This document shows, in pieces, positions 17,383-27,840 of a stretch of DNA of 64,000 nucleotides. Both the position numbers and the translations under genes were made by a program. The notes under the pieces are model-generated. The model was not told where the DNA came from. It did not search any database and saw only the letters and a program-made list of their open reading frames with translations. The DNA comes from Mesorhizobium sp. YC-39 (GTDB taxonomy: Bacteria; Pseudomonadota; Alphaproteobacteria; Rhizobiales; Rhizobiaceae), in contig NZ_JAOWPS010000013.1 of NCBI RefSeq assembly GCF_025753795.1, positions 27,605-91,604 on the forward strand. Reading direction: 5' to 3'. Within the stretch, counting starts at the first letter, position 1, and every line of letters begins with the position of its first letter.

Positions 17383-17685
17383 CTACAGTTGGACTTTTCC
17401 ACTGCCCGACTTGCAGGCAGCGAGCCACTGCATTGCGGAGGTTGCATCCTCCAATATGGCGACACGTTTCGCAAAGCCGAAAAAGGCGTTACGCGCTACG
17501 CTTACAGGTTTTCGCCCGTCGTATGCATCATAGCACGCCCTGAGGGCGGCTTCGTGGATCATGTCTCTGCGATCTTCTGGCCAGTCGTTGAGAAAATCGA
17601 TAGCGTCCGCAAGGCCGGCAATCTCTTGCACGACATACGCTGCACGTTTCACGAAAAGTGGACTGCTGAAAGCCTCCGGGTTCAT
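17383..17685 (-). CDS. DUF982 family protein
   Basis: 100 residues, with GGGAG 6 nt before the ATG. The sequence VVQEIAGLADAIDFLNDWPEDRRDMIHEAALRAC is the core of DUF982, a small helical family expanded in Rhizobiales with no assigned activity. A second, frameshifted copy (about 88 percent identical by eye) lies at 24395-24677. The two copies keep flanking similarity at both ends, so a block of DNA was duplicated. Confidence 0.8.
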   Translation of the reverse strand: MNPEAFSSPLFVKRAAYVVQEIAGLADAIDFLNDWPEDRRDMIHEAALRACYDAYDGRKPVSVARNAFFGFAKRVAILEDATSAMQWLAACKSGSGKVQL

Positions 17686-17803
17686 TCGTTTCTCCCAATT
17701 GCTGACCCACTGGTTTCCCTAAAACAGGCAGCCTCATCGACACCCGCGGACGGGGTGCCCAGTGGGCGAGGTGCTGACTTTCGGTCCCGATTGCCTGAGC
17801 CAA

Positions 17804-18265
17804 TCAGGCGGCCTTGAGTTCCTTCAAAGCCATCTCAAAAGCATTCTTGATCGGCTTGGATACATCCTCGGTAGCTCTCAGCATCAAGGCTTGTACGACC
17901 TTGGCCTGCTCGGCGGATTTTTCGATCTGTTTGTGCAGGAAAGCGATCTGCACCTCGATGAACTCGAAGGGCGACTTCACGGCAACCAGTGCTTCGAGGT
18001 GCGTGAAGCCAGCTTCGGCATTGGCCCGCAGAGTGGCAATCATCTGCTGGGACACCTCGTTGCTGGTGGTCTTGGCCGTTTCAAAGGTCGACTCAAAAGC
18101 CTTTTGAGTCGTTTCGGCGCCCGAACTCGATTTGGAAAATGCCTCCGTCGACCGCTCAAGGCCCTGCTCGGCGACAGCGCGGACTTGCTCGACAGGCTTG
18201 GATGGGTCGAAGGCAGGGGAGCCGGCGTTTTCGATCGTTTCGGTATTTCCAGTGATCTTGGACAT
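17804..18265 (-). CDS. Phasin family protein
   Basis: 153 residues from the ATG at 18265 (MSKITGNTETIENAG), with AAGGA upstream; the longer start adds 15 residues without a good site. The amphipathic helical region (EQGLERSTEAFSKSSSGAET, MIATLRANAEAGFTHLEAL, IEVQIAFLHKQIEKSAEQAK) is typical of Phasin_2 proteins that coat polyhydroxybutyrate granules and interact with the synthase and depolymerase. Rhizobia store PHB in free-living cells and some bacteroids. No phaC or phaZ is in this window, so it is a stand-alone gene. Confidence 0.88.
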   Translation of the reverse strand: MSKITGNTETIENAGSPAFDPSKPVEQVRAVAEQGLERSTEAFSKSSSGAETTQKAFESTFETAKTTSNEVSQQMIATLRANAEAGFTHLEALVAVKSPFEFIEVQIAFLHKQIEKSAEQAKVVQALMLRATEDVSKPIKNAFEMALKELKAA

Positions 18266-18595
18266 TTTTTCGATCCTTTTCCACGGGCGACAGCTAAACA
18301 AAGCCGCCATCGTCTATGTACGGAATAGTCGCAACGGATTTATGAAGCTGACATGAATTTGCGCGAGTTGGGTCTTCACGAAGGGTAAAGCAAGGGCGAT
18401 GGCTCATCAAAAAGAAGAGCAAAACCGGCGCTATCACCGATATCGGGCCGCCCAGGCTGGTCGGACTTGCAAGGCGCGATCAACGGCTATCTGACGCGGT
18501 ATTGTGCCGGTCTGGAAACGGCCGGTGTGCTCCAAAATGCGTTCATACGAAAATACGATCCCTTGGCAAAAATGCCTGTTTGACCCCGAGTCTCT
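18266..18595. other. Intergenic region, nothing recognised
   Basis: About 330 bp between the phasin start and an inverted repeat. It should contain the phasin promoter. No gene or structured RNA was identified. Confidence 0.4.
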
Positions 18596-18640
18596 AATTT
18601 TTCAACGGCTAAGAAGTGTCAGGATACTCGTTGAAAAATT
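18596..18640. repeat. 12-bp perfect inverted repeat with 21-bp loop
   Basis: AATTTTTCAACG and its exact complement CGTTGAAAAATT flank a 21-bp spacer. The second arm abuts the AT-rich promoter region of the higBA-type module. It could be a relic of a mobile-element end, a hairpin terminator, or a protein-binding site. I cannot choose. Confidence 0.5.
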
Positions 18641-18658
18641 ATAGTCTGTATGCTATAA
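18639..18658. promoter_or_regulatory. Candidate HigA operator
   Basis: TTATAG-N8-CTATAA is a perfect 6-bp inverted repeat directly before the toxin start. XRE antitoxins of HigA type commonly bind such repeats for autoregulation. The role is inferred from position and symmetry. Confidence 0.5.
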
Positions 18659-18663
18659 AGTAA

Positions 18664-19045
18664 GTGCGAATGAAAAACCAAAAGCCCGCAGTATGGATGG
18701 GATCGTCGAAGGACGACCTGCGTGAGTTTCCCGTCGATGTTGGCCGTGTCATGGGTGTTGCAATCAACGACGCCCAGAATGGCGAGGAGCATCCGGCGGT
18801 CAAAGCCCTTAAGGGATTTGGCGGCCGCAGCACCCTGGAGATGGTCGATGAGTTTGACGGTGAGATCTTATCGCGCCGTCTACACCGTCCGCTTCGCTGG
18901 CGTGATCTACATCCTTCATTGCTTCCAGAAGAAGTCGAAAAAGGGCAGAGAGACGCCCAAGCACGAAATCGAGCTCGTGACAGTGCGATCGAAGGCCGCT
19001 GAGGCGCACTATCGCGAAAACTATGGGAAAGGAACAAAGTCATGA
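18664..19045 (+). pseudogene. higB: HigB-like (phage Gp49/RelE-type) toxin with frameshift
   Basis: The start (GTG at 18664 or ATG at 18670) reads KPAVWMGSSKDDLREFPVDV, GEEHPAVKALKGFGGRSTLEMVDEFDG. The rest of the toxin, YRAVYTVRFAGVIYILHCF and QKKSKKGRETPKHEIELV, is in a different frame. One extra base near 18865 explains the switch. HigB toxins are ribosome-dependent mRNA nucleases, and the break falls before the catalytic strands. The second frame ends at 19045, overlapping higA by ATGA, which supports the original gene order. Confidence 0.75.
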
Positions 19046-19362
19046 CAGAAGACATCACCGCCGAAGTGAGCGGCGGCAACGTGTTTGCGGACCTCGGCCT
19101 TGACAATCCCGAAGAGGAATTGCTCAAGGCGAAGCTGGCCCGTGAGATCCGCGCCATCATTAAGCGTCGGCGCCTAACTCAGGCCAAATCAGCTGAATTG
19201 CTCGGGATGAAACAGCCCGACGTCTCCGCGATCGTCACCGGGCGAACTGGCAAGTTCTCGATAGATCGCCTGGTGCGCTGCCTCGATCGGCTCGACTATA
19301 AGGTCGACCTGGTGGTTCGCCATATGCCTCGACGATCAACACACGTGGCTGAAGCCGCTTGA
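19042..19362 (+). CDS. higA: HigA-like XRE-family antitoxin
   Basis: 106 residues with a helix-turn-helix: REIRAIIKRRRLTQAKSAELLGMKQPDVSAIVTGRTGKFSIDRL, typical of the XRE antitoxins that follow Gp49-type toxins. The start overlaps the toxin frame by ATGA. It is intact although its toxin is frameshifted, a state tolerated because antitoxin alone is harmless. Confidence 0.85.
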   Translation: MTEDITAEVSGGNVFADLGLDNPEEELLKAKLAREIRAIIKRRRLTQAKSAELLGMKQPDVSAIVTGRTGKFSIDRLVRCLDRLDYKVDLVVRHMPRRSTHVAEAA

Positions 19363-19460
19363 CGGCTCGATCATGACATCGCGTCAAGGCCGATGGCGGC
19401 CCGAGCGTCGTTCCAAAATTTCGCGAGCGCCGAACTTATTCCGACCGGATCCGCGCCAAA

Positions 19461-19489
19461 GGAAGGGCGGCATTGCTGCCGCCCTTTCC
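19461..19489 (-). terminator. Terminator hairpin downstream of groEL
   Basis: GGAAAGGGCGGCA pairs with TGCCGCCCTTCC around a 4-nt loop, 24 bp beyond the groEL stop, followed by only three T on the leftward strand. It probably ends groESL transcription, although the weak T-run makes the mechanism uncertain. Confidence 0.55.
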
Positions 19490-19512
19490 GAGATTGTTGA
19501 GAGGCGTGAGCC

Positions 19513-21168
<1,656 letters not shown>

Positions 21169-21229
21169 TTTTAAGCTCCTGGCAGGGGCTTGGGGTAAGC
21201 CCGAATTCAGTTGACGGTGAGGCCGATAA

Positions 21230-21526
21230 TCAGCCGATGATGCCCATAATGTCGGATTCCTTCATGATCAGAAGGTCTTCGCCATTGAGCTTGACTTCGG
21301 TGCCCGACCACTTGCCGAACAGGATGCGGTCGCCAGCCTTGACGTCCAGCGGGACGAGCTTGCCAGCTTCGTCACGAGCGCCCGAGCCGATGGCGATGAT
21401 CTCGCCTTCCTGCGGCTTTTCCTTGGCGGTATCTGGGATGATGATCCCGCCGGCGGTCTTCGCTTCGGACTCGACGCGGCGAACGACCACGCGGTCATGC
21501 AGCGGTCGGAAATTCGACTTTGCCAT
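21230..21526 (-). CDS. groES: Co-chaperonin GroES
   Basis: 98 residues from the ATG at 21526 (MAKSNFRPLHDRVVV). The longer in-frame start reaches into the CIRCE element and is rejected. It contains the mobile loop (EAKTAGGIIIPDTAKEK) that contacts GroEL and the C-terminal MKESDIMGIIG. It caps the GroEL cavity as a heptamer. First gene of the operon; GroEL follows. Confidence 0.97.
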   Translation of the reverse strand: MAKSNFRPLHDRVVVRRVESEAKTAGGIIIPDTAKEKPQEGEIIAIGSGARDEAGKLVPLDVKAGDRILFGKWSGTEVKLNGEDLLIMKESDIMGIIG

Positions 21527-21576
21527 TTTTGGATGTCCCTGGTGCTGTTGAACGGTTCTCCGTTGCCGGAGCGTGG

Positions 21577-21603
21577 TTAGCACTCGCCTATGCCGAGTGC
21601 TAA
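21577..21603 (-). promoter_or_regulatory. CIRCE element (HrcA operator)
   Basis: TTAGCACTC-N9-GAGTGCTAA is a perfect match to the consensus, located 51 bp before groES. HrcA binds it and represses transcription until heat shock. hrcA itself is not in the window. Confidence 0.95.
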
Positions 21604-21612
21604 CGCGACCGT

Positions 21613-21642
21613 GAGATAGGTAGTAGGTTCGTACTCGTCAAG
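21613..21642 (-). promoter_or_regulatory. Candidate heat-shock/housekeeping promoter of groESL
   Basis: Read leftward, CTTGAC is followed by a 16-bp spacer and CCTATC, then the CIRCE element. CTTG and CCTAT resemble the RpoH-type boxes of alphaproteobacteria. The initiation site would fall at CIRCE, as expected for HrcA repression. Confidence 0.55.
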
Positions 21643-21811
21643 ACGAAATAGGGACGGCCGAGGAGCAAAAAATTCTGCAATCGGCGCGGAAGCACCGGGT
21701 CCCTGTACATGAGCTCTTTCTGCATCTTTGCTGGCAGTCGCTCGTCCCCTCCGGCTCAAAATAGCTCCGCCAGAGGTTCCGGCCTGGTGTCGCCTAAGAG
21801 GAAGGGCCTGA

Positions 21812-21990
21812 ATGGTAGTTCGCCCAGTGACTTTTCGGCGAAGAGCACCGCGCGGAGGTCGTCGTGCATCAGGAGCAGATCATTCAAGGATTCCCATTGG
21901 CAGTGGACGGGATGAAAATTCGCGAGGGAAAGCGGCTTGCCGCTGCGCGCCATGCGGCAGGAGCTGCAGCGCTTTTTCGTCAACGATCCT
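21812..21990 (+). pseudogene. Second DUF309 gene fragment
   Basis: The frame at 21864 reads IIQGFPLAVDGMKIREGKR then LAAARHAAGAAALFRQ. It is parallel to LILLAAAGVKIREGKRGAAE and RHAARAAALFRQ in the DUF309 gene at 16021-16562. DNA identity over about 90 bp is high by eye. Only this central part remains, without a start or a complete domain. Confidence 0.55.
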
Positions 21991-22333
21991 TCGTCACCCC
22001 ACATCGCAGACCTCCGCTCCCGTCACTCATATTCATCGCATCCGCGCAATCGCGCACTCGAAAGCACCTGATGGCGCTTGTGCGCATGCCAGCCGGGGAG
22101 ACACCAGTTTTTGACGGGCAATTGCATTCAGGCGCGGAGCACGCTCGAAGCCGAGAAGGTCGGCAGAACGCAAAGCTAACCGCACTTTGGCCGTGGCTCT
22201 CGACATGCTGACGCTGGATTTTCATGTCAGTAGAATGGCAGGGCACGCCCTCGATCATCAAGGCGATACACCGGGCAAAGCGATACGATCGTCATGCACA
22301 GAGCTACCTCTCGGCCCCGGCTCTCGCTAACAA
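21991..22333. other. Intergenic region, nothing recognised
   Basis: About 340 bp between the DUF309 fragment and a strong terminator. No coding pattern or known RNA could be recognised, although the terminator implies that some transcript enters from one side. Confidence 0.35.
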
Positions 22334-22374
22334 AAAGACCCGGCCCAATCTGGAGGGATTGGGCCGGGTCTTTA
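22334..22374. terminator. Strong bidirectional rho-independent terminator
   Basis: AAGACCCGGCCCAATC pairs with GATTGGGCCGGGTCTT around a 6-nt loop, flanked by A-rich bases on the left and TTT on the right. It could act on either strand. No convincing gene ends here, so it may terminate a small RNA or be left over from a lost gene. Confidence 0.7.
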
Positions 22375-22544
22375 AGGTCACATTCCATTGGTGGGCAGTG
22401 ACGCTTCTTGGCTACCCCGCCATTACTAACGAAAGGTTAACCGCGGGCATACTCCTCTGTTTCCACCAGGCGACAAGGGCGTCCACACAGGGAACAATCG
22501 ATAAGACCCCCGACAGTCCAGGACGACAATATCTGCGACGACAA

Positions 22545-22720
22545 TATCTGCTCGCCGTCGCCAAAGGCGCTTCCATTTCCCAACAAGAATCGTTGAACGT
22601 GATCGAACGCATCCGCTCTGCTGCCGATCGCTGGCCATGGTTCGTGGAGCAAGCAGGTCTATTCAAAGCACGAACCGATGAACTTGATCTGAGCCTGAAC
22701 GGACGGAGGTCTCAGCCTGC
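22545..22720 (+). pseudogene. HipA-like kinase C-terminal remnant
   Basis: The frame reads VAKGASISQQESLNVIERIR then SAADRWPWFVEQAGLFKA, similar to the last two helices of HipA-family toxins (helix, short loop, W-x-x-x-AEQAG). The kinase core is absent. It lies in a long open frame whose remainder looks non-coding. Assignment is tentative. Confidence 0.4.
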
Positions 22721-23013
22721 GCAGGCGCTGCATCGGCATATCTTCCGACGACCCGGCTGTTCCGAGCCCCTGCCCACACGAAAGCAAACGTGCACCAACG
22801 ATGACGAGTACCGTTCCGTGGCCGCCGGCGATGCCGAAAATCCTCGCCGCATGAGCGCCGCGTGACGTTCAACCGGCCTTTGCGACTCAGCTGGAGTTTG
22901 CGACGGAGCCGGAACCAACCGGAGTGTTCCAACTGGAAATCCTTCGCCCGAGCCTTTGCGAAAAGTGAGCGCTTCGTCTCGGGCTCGCCGACTTCAAGCG
23001 GCTTTAGAAATCA

Positions 23014-23047
23014 AAGGCCCCGGAACTGGGTCGGTTGTCGGGGCCTT
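23014..23047. terminator. Rho-independent terminator-like hairpin
   Basis: AAGGCCCCG pairs with CGGGGCCTT around a 16-nt loop. T-rich bases after it are few on either strand. No well-supported gene ends here. Confidence 0.45.
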
Positions 23048-23587
23048 GGCCATGTACGAGATACCTAGCATGGCCGCATTGACAGTGAGCTAATATGCTC
23101 AACAAACGGTAAATGGCCGCCGCACTCCTCCGAGGGCCCCGGCCGCGCAGGGGGCATGCCCGCGCTGCCGAAAGGCGACCAGAGCTTCTTCCCTGACGCG
23201 TCACTGAATCTCGCTCACTATAGTATTTACGTATCTGAAATTATTATATCTTTTATGGCAACACTTCATCGCTTCTCACCGCTTACTCGCATGAAGGCTG
23301 CTCAGAAATCCGACCGCAGGTTCCGGCTGATCGTGGATGCGAGAGCCACTTTCGCTGACTTTAGGGCCAGTCGAATTTTTCGGTTTGACGGTGAAGCGCC
23401 GGTATTCATCCTGAAAGAGCGTTTCAGGCGATGCCTTGGCAATCAAGGCAAACGGGCAGCCAGCTTCATTGACGCTTGCTGTCGGTCGCATGACCGTTTC
23501 TGTGAGCGAGCCGAGGGAGATCGTAGGGATGTATGTGGATGAAAAAACAAATATCGAGTCGGCGATCGTTCCGGCACGAAACTGCAT
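23048..23587. other. Ambiguous region with weak leftward coding signal
   Basis: A leftward frame from a GTG at 23632 to 23276 (118 codons, including TVKPKNSTGPKVSESGSR) has GC-rich third positions and could be a real small gene, but no start signal or family is visible. A rightward frame over the same bases is also open. I see nothing else. Confidence 0.3.
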
Positions 23588-23854
23588 ATGGAGATCGGCT
23601 GGACGAAACCAGTCGCTCGTCTGCTCGACCACTATTCAACGCGGGTGCGAGAAATTTGCTCGGCGGAGACGGTTTCAAAGTTCGAGGAAGCGACGGCTTG
23701 GCTTGAGAAAGCCGGGGAGCATGAGCGAATTCATGGGGAGAACAGCCTCATGAATACCAACCATCCAGTTTACAAGAGGGTGAACCGCCGTCTGACTGAC
23801 AACCCTGACCATCGCCTGCGTGCTTACCTAAGCAAGTTGGCTTTAGAGCGCTGA
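23588..23854 (+). CDS. Hypothetical 88-aa protein
   Basis: The frame begins MEIGWTKPVARLLDHYSTRV and ends DHRLRAYLSKLALER. It is charged and helical with plausible codon use, but it lacks a good ribosome-binding site and competes with a leftward frame over its first 45 bases. No family recognised. Confidence 0.35.
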   Translation: MEIGWTKPVARLLDHYSTRVREICSAETVSKFEEATAWLEKAGEHERIHGENSLMNTNHPVYKRVNRRLTDNPDHRLRAYLSKLALER

Positions 23855-24280
23855 AGTTCGTGAGTGATTGATTGCAGCAATCAGATCCTCTTTTGAGTTG
23901 TACAGTTCAGAAGTTATTTCCCTGCGAGTCGGATCAGCTGCAAAGTGTCGGCTCATTGACTCTATACGGCCGTCGCTATGCGTGACAACAAAGAAGGCCT
24001 GCACACAATATCGACATGGTCGTATTCGATGTCGCGAACTAGGGACACCAGAGCGTGAACCGCATCCACCGCAGCTAGGGCAGCTGCGACGCGCTCGGCA
24101 ATGGCCAAGACGATGGGCCTCGGCCGCAAACCGAAAGAGCCGGTCCCGGCGAAGCGGACCCGCAAAAAGGTCGCAGCTTGATTTCTGCAATCGAGAGTCT
24201 TTTTGAAGCGCGGCACCACCGGCATTGTCTGGCGGAACATGAAAAGGGCGGGGGATCGCCAGCCCCTTCCTTGAAGACAT
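23850..24280 (-). pseudogene. Degenerate ORF of unknown function
   Basis: Two leftward frames contribute protein-like text: LRVRFAGTGSFGLRPRPIVL then AIAERVAAALAAVDAVHALV in one, and FFVVTHSDGRIESMSRHFAA then TSELYNSKEDLIAAINHS in the other. A frameshift near 24020 would join them into a small gene. The family is not recognised. Confidence 0.35.
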
Positions 24281-24394
24281 CCTTGCTTCACAAGGAATTG
24301 GCGACGGCTTGGAGCAATCTGCCGCACCGGACCTCCGGTCCAGACATGCTCTCGCCCGCTCTTATCGAGCGGGTCGCCGATGCCTACGCTTGCA

Positions 24395-24677
24395 CTTTTC
24401 CCGTGCCCGACTTGCAGGCAGCGAGCCACTGTATGGCGGAGGTTGCATCTTCCAATATGGCGGCCCGTTTCGCAAAGCCGAAAAAGGTTGCGCGTCACAG
24501 GTTTTCGCCCATCGTATGCATCAAAGCACGCCCTGAGGGCGCCTCATGGATCAGGTTCCTGCGATCTTCTGGCCATTCGCTGAGGAAATCGATGGCGTCA
24601 GCAAGGCTGGCAATCTCTTGCACTACGTACGCTGCACGCTTCACGAAAACTGGGCTGCTGAAAGCCTCAAGGTTCAT
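24395..24677 (-). pseudogene. Frameshifted DUF982 copy
   Basis: It starts MNLEAFSSPVFVKRAAYVVQ and ASLADAIDFLSEWPEDRRNL, near-identical to the intact DUF982 protein at 17383-17685. It loses the frame near 24550 (IHEAPSGRALM instead of the helix seen in the intact copy). Similarity in the other frame continues to about 24400. A small deletion relative to the intact copy is also present near 24500. Confidence 0.75.
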
Positions 24678-25265
24678 TCGTTCCCTCCCAATCTGCCTTG
24701 CGCACCAACCGCGCCACCGTCCGACCATTGCAGAATGTGTTGTCAGGGCGATGACGGTCTCAAAAGGAATGTTAAGGATGTGCTTGCCCAGTCGACCTCG
24801 CCTCGCTTGGCGGACCATGCGGCGATAGAAATTCGCCGGGACAAGCTCGGCGAGGCCATTCGCCTTGCTGGTCCTGCGGGCAAGATCAATCCTGGCAGCT
24901 CCGACCAGTTTATTGCAATTCCGTCGCCTAGGATCGTCACGCCTTGAGAACGATTTCTCCTTTGGCACGAACTTGGAAAGCGACTGTGGGCGCGGTTACG
25001 CTGTGGGCCGCTGCGTGGCCCGGCGACAGAGGCGGGAACTGTCCAGCTTGGTGGTGAACTAGTCAACTCTTCCTTTCGGCGCGACGGAATTTCTGCAATG
25101 GCCGAGCACTTTTCTACGAGGTCAGAACCTAACGCGTCTGAATGCCATCTGATCGATAGGCATAGTTGATCAGGTCACGTATCAACTCCAGCAACCCGGC
25201 TTGCGGGAAGCCGTCGAGTGGATAGCCGTGCTACTAGGTCGTTGCGGATGACGTTCAGTGGAGGA
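24678..25265. other. Intergenic/decayed region
   Basis: A leftward frame upstream of the DUF982 copy is open to 24968 (NFYRRMVRQARRGRLGKHIL), but it has no recognisable family or start signal. The remainder shows nothing I can name. Confidence 0.35.
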
Positions 25266-25430
25266 AAGGTGCCACCTGGTAGCCTTCCAGATCAGAGAGT
25301 AGACGCGATGCTCGGCGATGATGTCGAGTTCCTGGCCGACACGCTCACCCGAGATCGAGTATCAACGACCGTTGCCGGGCACTCCCGGCTGAAGTCGTCA
25401 ATGACGCACAGGATCCGAAAGCCCTGTCTC
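25266..25430 (-). pseudogene. IS3-type transposase (orfB) remnant
   Basis: Read leftward, RILCVIDDFSRECPATVVDT matches the second catalytic-Asp region of IS3-family integrases, followed after a frame change by GERVGQELDIIAEH. The rest of the transposase is missing. Confidence 0.6.
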
Positions 25431-25544
25431 CTCATCCGAGGAACAGCCTAACCTCAAACCGAGGACATTTCAGAGCAGCAGGTCAAGACAGGTAATTTGA
25501 TGCATCGACTTCCTCCTATTAGGTCACTCCCGAGATGGTGTCAT

Positions 25545-26729
25545 TCACTTCCCGGAAGCATATAGTGCCAATATGTCGGCAGAAATTTTGTGAGCTATAC
25601 GGTTATTTCCGTCCTCGCCATAATGCTCGCTGTCCATGTAAATTGGGCTGGAAACGCCGGAGAATATAGAGCGTAAGTCGTGGAGCACGTTTTGATCCGC
25701 ACGATCATGATCCCTCGCGACCACCTTGTTTCTCATCAGAGAGTAAAGACTGCTCGCTCCTGGTAACCATCCATCATGTCTCTCGATCGCCTTCTGTTCA
25801 TAGATAGTTATCTTTTCTTTGTCATTTAACTGTGGCTCTAGGTAGAACAATGTCTTAAATAATAGGCTTCCTGAAATCGTCTCTATAAACCGAATATTTT
25901 CGAAATAGACATCTGCAGCCCCATCGGACAGCGTGTCTAGGTTCTTCTGGCACCCTCCGTGCCGTTTCCTGCCAGCGAGGAACCTCATTATAGCAATGTT
26001 CTCCGGTTTTATACTCACACGCGCCTCGTTTTCACGAGACATTCTTTCGAAGTCGGGGCCGTCAAGAGGAAGTCCCGGTCTGTCCTCACTGCACGTGGAT
26101 TCCGCGTCAATCAGTCCTCCGTAAAAGATCACCAAATCGGGAACGTTTCGCTTTTTTAATTCGAAAATGAAGCGAATTAGGCTTTGGGTAGTTGCATCCC
26201 CATTGACTGCATAATTTGTGACTTTAGCGCTAATTCCACTTTTGACGAGGTTCTTGGCAACGAGAGAAGGAATGGTGAAGTCGTCCCTAGAACCCCAGCC
26301 CCACAAGGTGGACCCACCAAAGAAAAAAATATTGATCTGGGTACTCTCGTCGTCGTTTGATGGCCCACCGTTCCACGTCCTTCTTATCCCATCGTGTACA
26401 TTAAGAAATTTTCCAGTATAGTCTGGCTCGAGTGACTGCGTATAAGGAGCCAGCGGCAATGGCCAATCCACCGCATCCACGCGTTCTTTCAAGTACTCTT
26501 CCGCCAGTACCGGATCTTCGTATACGCCAGAATAGGCTGCGGCCTTTACGGCATGTTCGCTTTTTGCTTCATCCGAAACCTTATAGTAGGACGTCAAAGA
26601 CACCTCCATCAGCGCGATAAGGAGAAGAGCGAAAGAGAAGTTCAACCACATCTTAGCCGTTAAGGTGATTACGTAAATAACGCGCTTTATCGCCGTAGAT
26701 CGTCTTGGCTGTAAATCATTTGATGTCAT
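25545..26729 (-). CDS. Membrane-anchored SGNH-like hydrolase A
   Basis: 394 residues. Residues 28-47 (WLNFSFALLLIALMEVSL) form one membrane anchor near the N-terminus, so the rest is probably periplasmic. The SGNH blocks are partly visible: FFFGGSTLWGWG (block I Ser, in GGST form) and MDSEHYGEDGNNRIA near the end (Asp and His of block V). Such enzymes transfer or remove acyl groups on polysaccharides or lipids. It is the last gene of the leftward RpoN/NifA-type operon and overlaps the gene before it by 14 bp. Codon use is more AT-rich than the housekeeping genes. Substrate unknown. Confidence 0.75.
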   Translation of the reverse strand: MTSNDLQPRRSTAIKRVIYVITLTAKMWLNFSFALLLIALMEVSLTSYYKVSDEAKSEHAVKAAAYSGVYEDPVLAEEYLKERVDAVDWPLPLAPYTQSLEPDYTGKFLNVHDGIRRTWNGGPSNDDESTQINIFFFGGSTLWGWGSRDDFTIPSLVAKNLVKSGISAKVTNYAVNGDATTQSLIRFIFELKKRNVPDLVIFYGGLIDAESTCSEDRPGLPLDGPDFERMSRENEARVSIKPENIAIMRFLAGRKRHGGCQKNLDTLSDGAADVYFENIRFIETISGSLLFKTLFYLEPQLNDKEKITIYEQKAIERHDGWLPGASSLYSLMRNKVVARDHDRADQNVLHDLRSIFSGVSSPIYMDSEHYGEDGNNRIAHKISADILALYASGK

Positions 26730-27762
26730 TGATGCTCTCCGCCCGAGTGGGTTCTTCGAACGTCGCCGGGTATTGTTTCACTAAAAACTTCATAATTGCG
26801 TCCGCATAGAGCCCGGCCGCCTTACCATTCGGGTGGGCATCCGTTTTAGTGACCCAAAGCGAATGTGGAGCCTGTTTTTCCAGAGACGGAAGCAGGTCTA
26901 GAAATGGAACACCGAGCACTTTCACTTTAGAGGCAACGAGGTTCGTTATGTCTTCGAACGGATATGGCGACAGCGCATGCAATTCCGGATAATTTACAAC
27001 AATAAGTCGTATATTTCGATCATTACAATATCTCACAAGTTCCCTCAGGGCGTTCTGGGTAGCTAGCCAGCCAGACTGATGTTCCTGATAAAGATTTCTG
27101 TAATAATGTTTCCAGTCGGATCTCCGAAAAAATCTGCGCATAATGACGTCGAAACGACCGGAAATGAATACAGCTGAGTAGAAGTGTTCCATAAAAAAGT
27201 TATCTGCTCTTCGTGGCGTTTGCTCTGCATCATTGATAAAGTAGTTGAGTATGACTATATCTGGATTGTAAACATGGGCCTTTTTTATGAAGTAATTTGC
27301 TTCCATGGATGTATTGGCGTTTCCAATCCCGGTGTTTATAATCTCGATCTTGCTTTTCCCCGTATTCAGAAGCCTTTCCAGGCGGTACGATGTGACGTCC
27401 TCGGGCTTTGCGCCCCATCCAAACGTCAGCGAGTCACCTAGCATCATGATTCGAACGGTGCCGTTCTCTTTCACCACAGAATGCTCGCGATCGCGCCAGC
27501 CTGCTGAGTTGATCGTTACTGGCACTCCCATGTAAACCCCGCTTTTCCCGGGGATATGTTCGTGGCCAACATCAGGTATGTCGCTAATCCTTTTCAGATC
27601 TTTGGCGTAACGCCACATTTCGATGTCAAAATTGGTGCCGTCTGTCTCCATCAAACGCACGTAGAGTTCTAGTAGGCTGGCCGCGACAATCAGGCTAATG
27701 GATGTAGAAAGGATAAAAAAGAGTGCGCTTTTGATTCTTGTAGTCATTTGGGTTATCTTCAT
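26716..27762 (-). CDS. Membrane-anchored SGNH hydrolase B
   Basis: 348 residues from the ATG at 27762 (MKITQMTTRIKSALFF); a longer frame to 27834 lacks a good site. It has one N-terminal membrane helix (ALFFILSTSISLIVAASLL). The catalytic blocks are clear: MLGDSLTFGWG (Ser), GIGN (Gly), YFINDAEQTP (Asn of block III) and TKTDAHPNGKAAG (Asp/His of block V). This is the GDSL/SGNH esterase-acyltransferase type that often accompanies carbamoyltransferases in surface-polymer or natural-product clusters. It starts 78 bp after the carbamoyltransferase stop and is coupled to SGNH hydrolase A. Confidence 0.85.
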   Translation of the reverse strand: MKITQMTTRIKSALFFILSTSISLIVAASLLELYVRLMETDGTNFDIEMWRYAKDLKRISDIPDVGHEHIPGKSGVYMGVPVTINSAGWRDREHSVVKENGTVRIMMLGDSLTFGWGAKPEDVTSYRLERLLNTGKSKIEIINTGIGNANTSMEANYFIKKAHVYNPDIVILNYFINDAEQTPRRADNFFMEHFYSAVFISGRFDVIMRRFFRRSDWKHYYRNLYQEHQSGWLATQNALRELVRYCNDRNIRLIVVNYPELHALSPYPFEDITNLVASKVKVLGVPFLDLLPSLEKQAPHSLWVTKTDAHPNGKAAGLYADAIMKFLVKQYPATFEEPTRAESINDIK

Positions 27763-27840
27763 CAACGTGCCTGTCGGGATTTTGCATTCGCGAGATAGAG
27801 ATAACGGCGCCAGCCGCAAGCAATGGTTAGTCAACCACCT

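Noticed and set aside
23436..23753. Rightward 105-codon frame
   Set aside because: It overlaps two alternative frames with better codon use and has no start signal or family.
25951..25966. RpoN-like TGGCACC-N4-GTGC
   Set aside because: It lies inside an SGNH hydrolase gene and has a mismatch in the -12 box.
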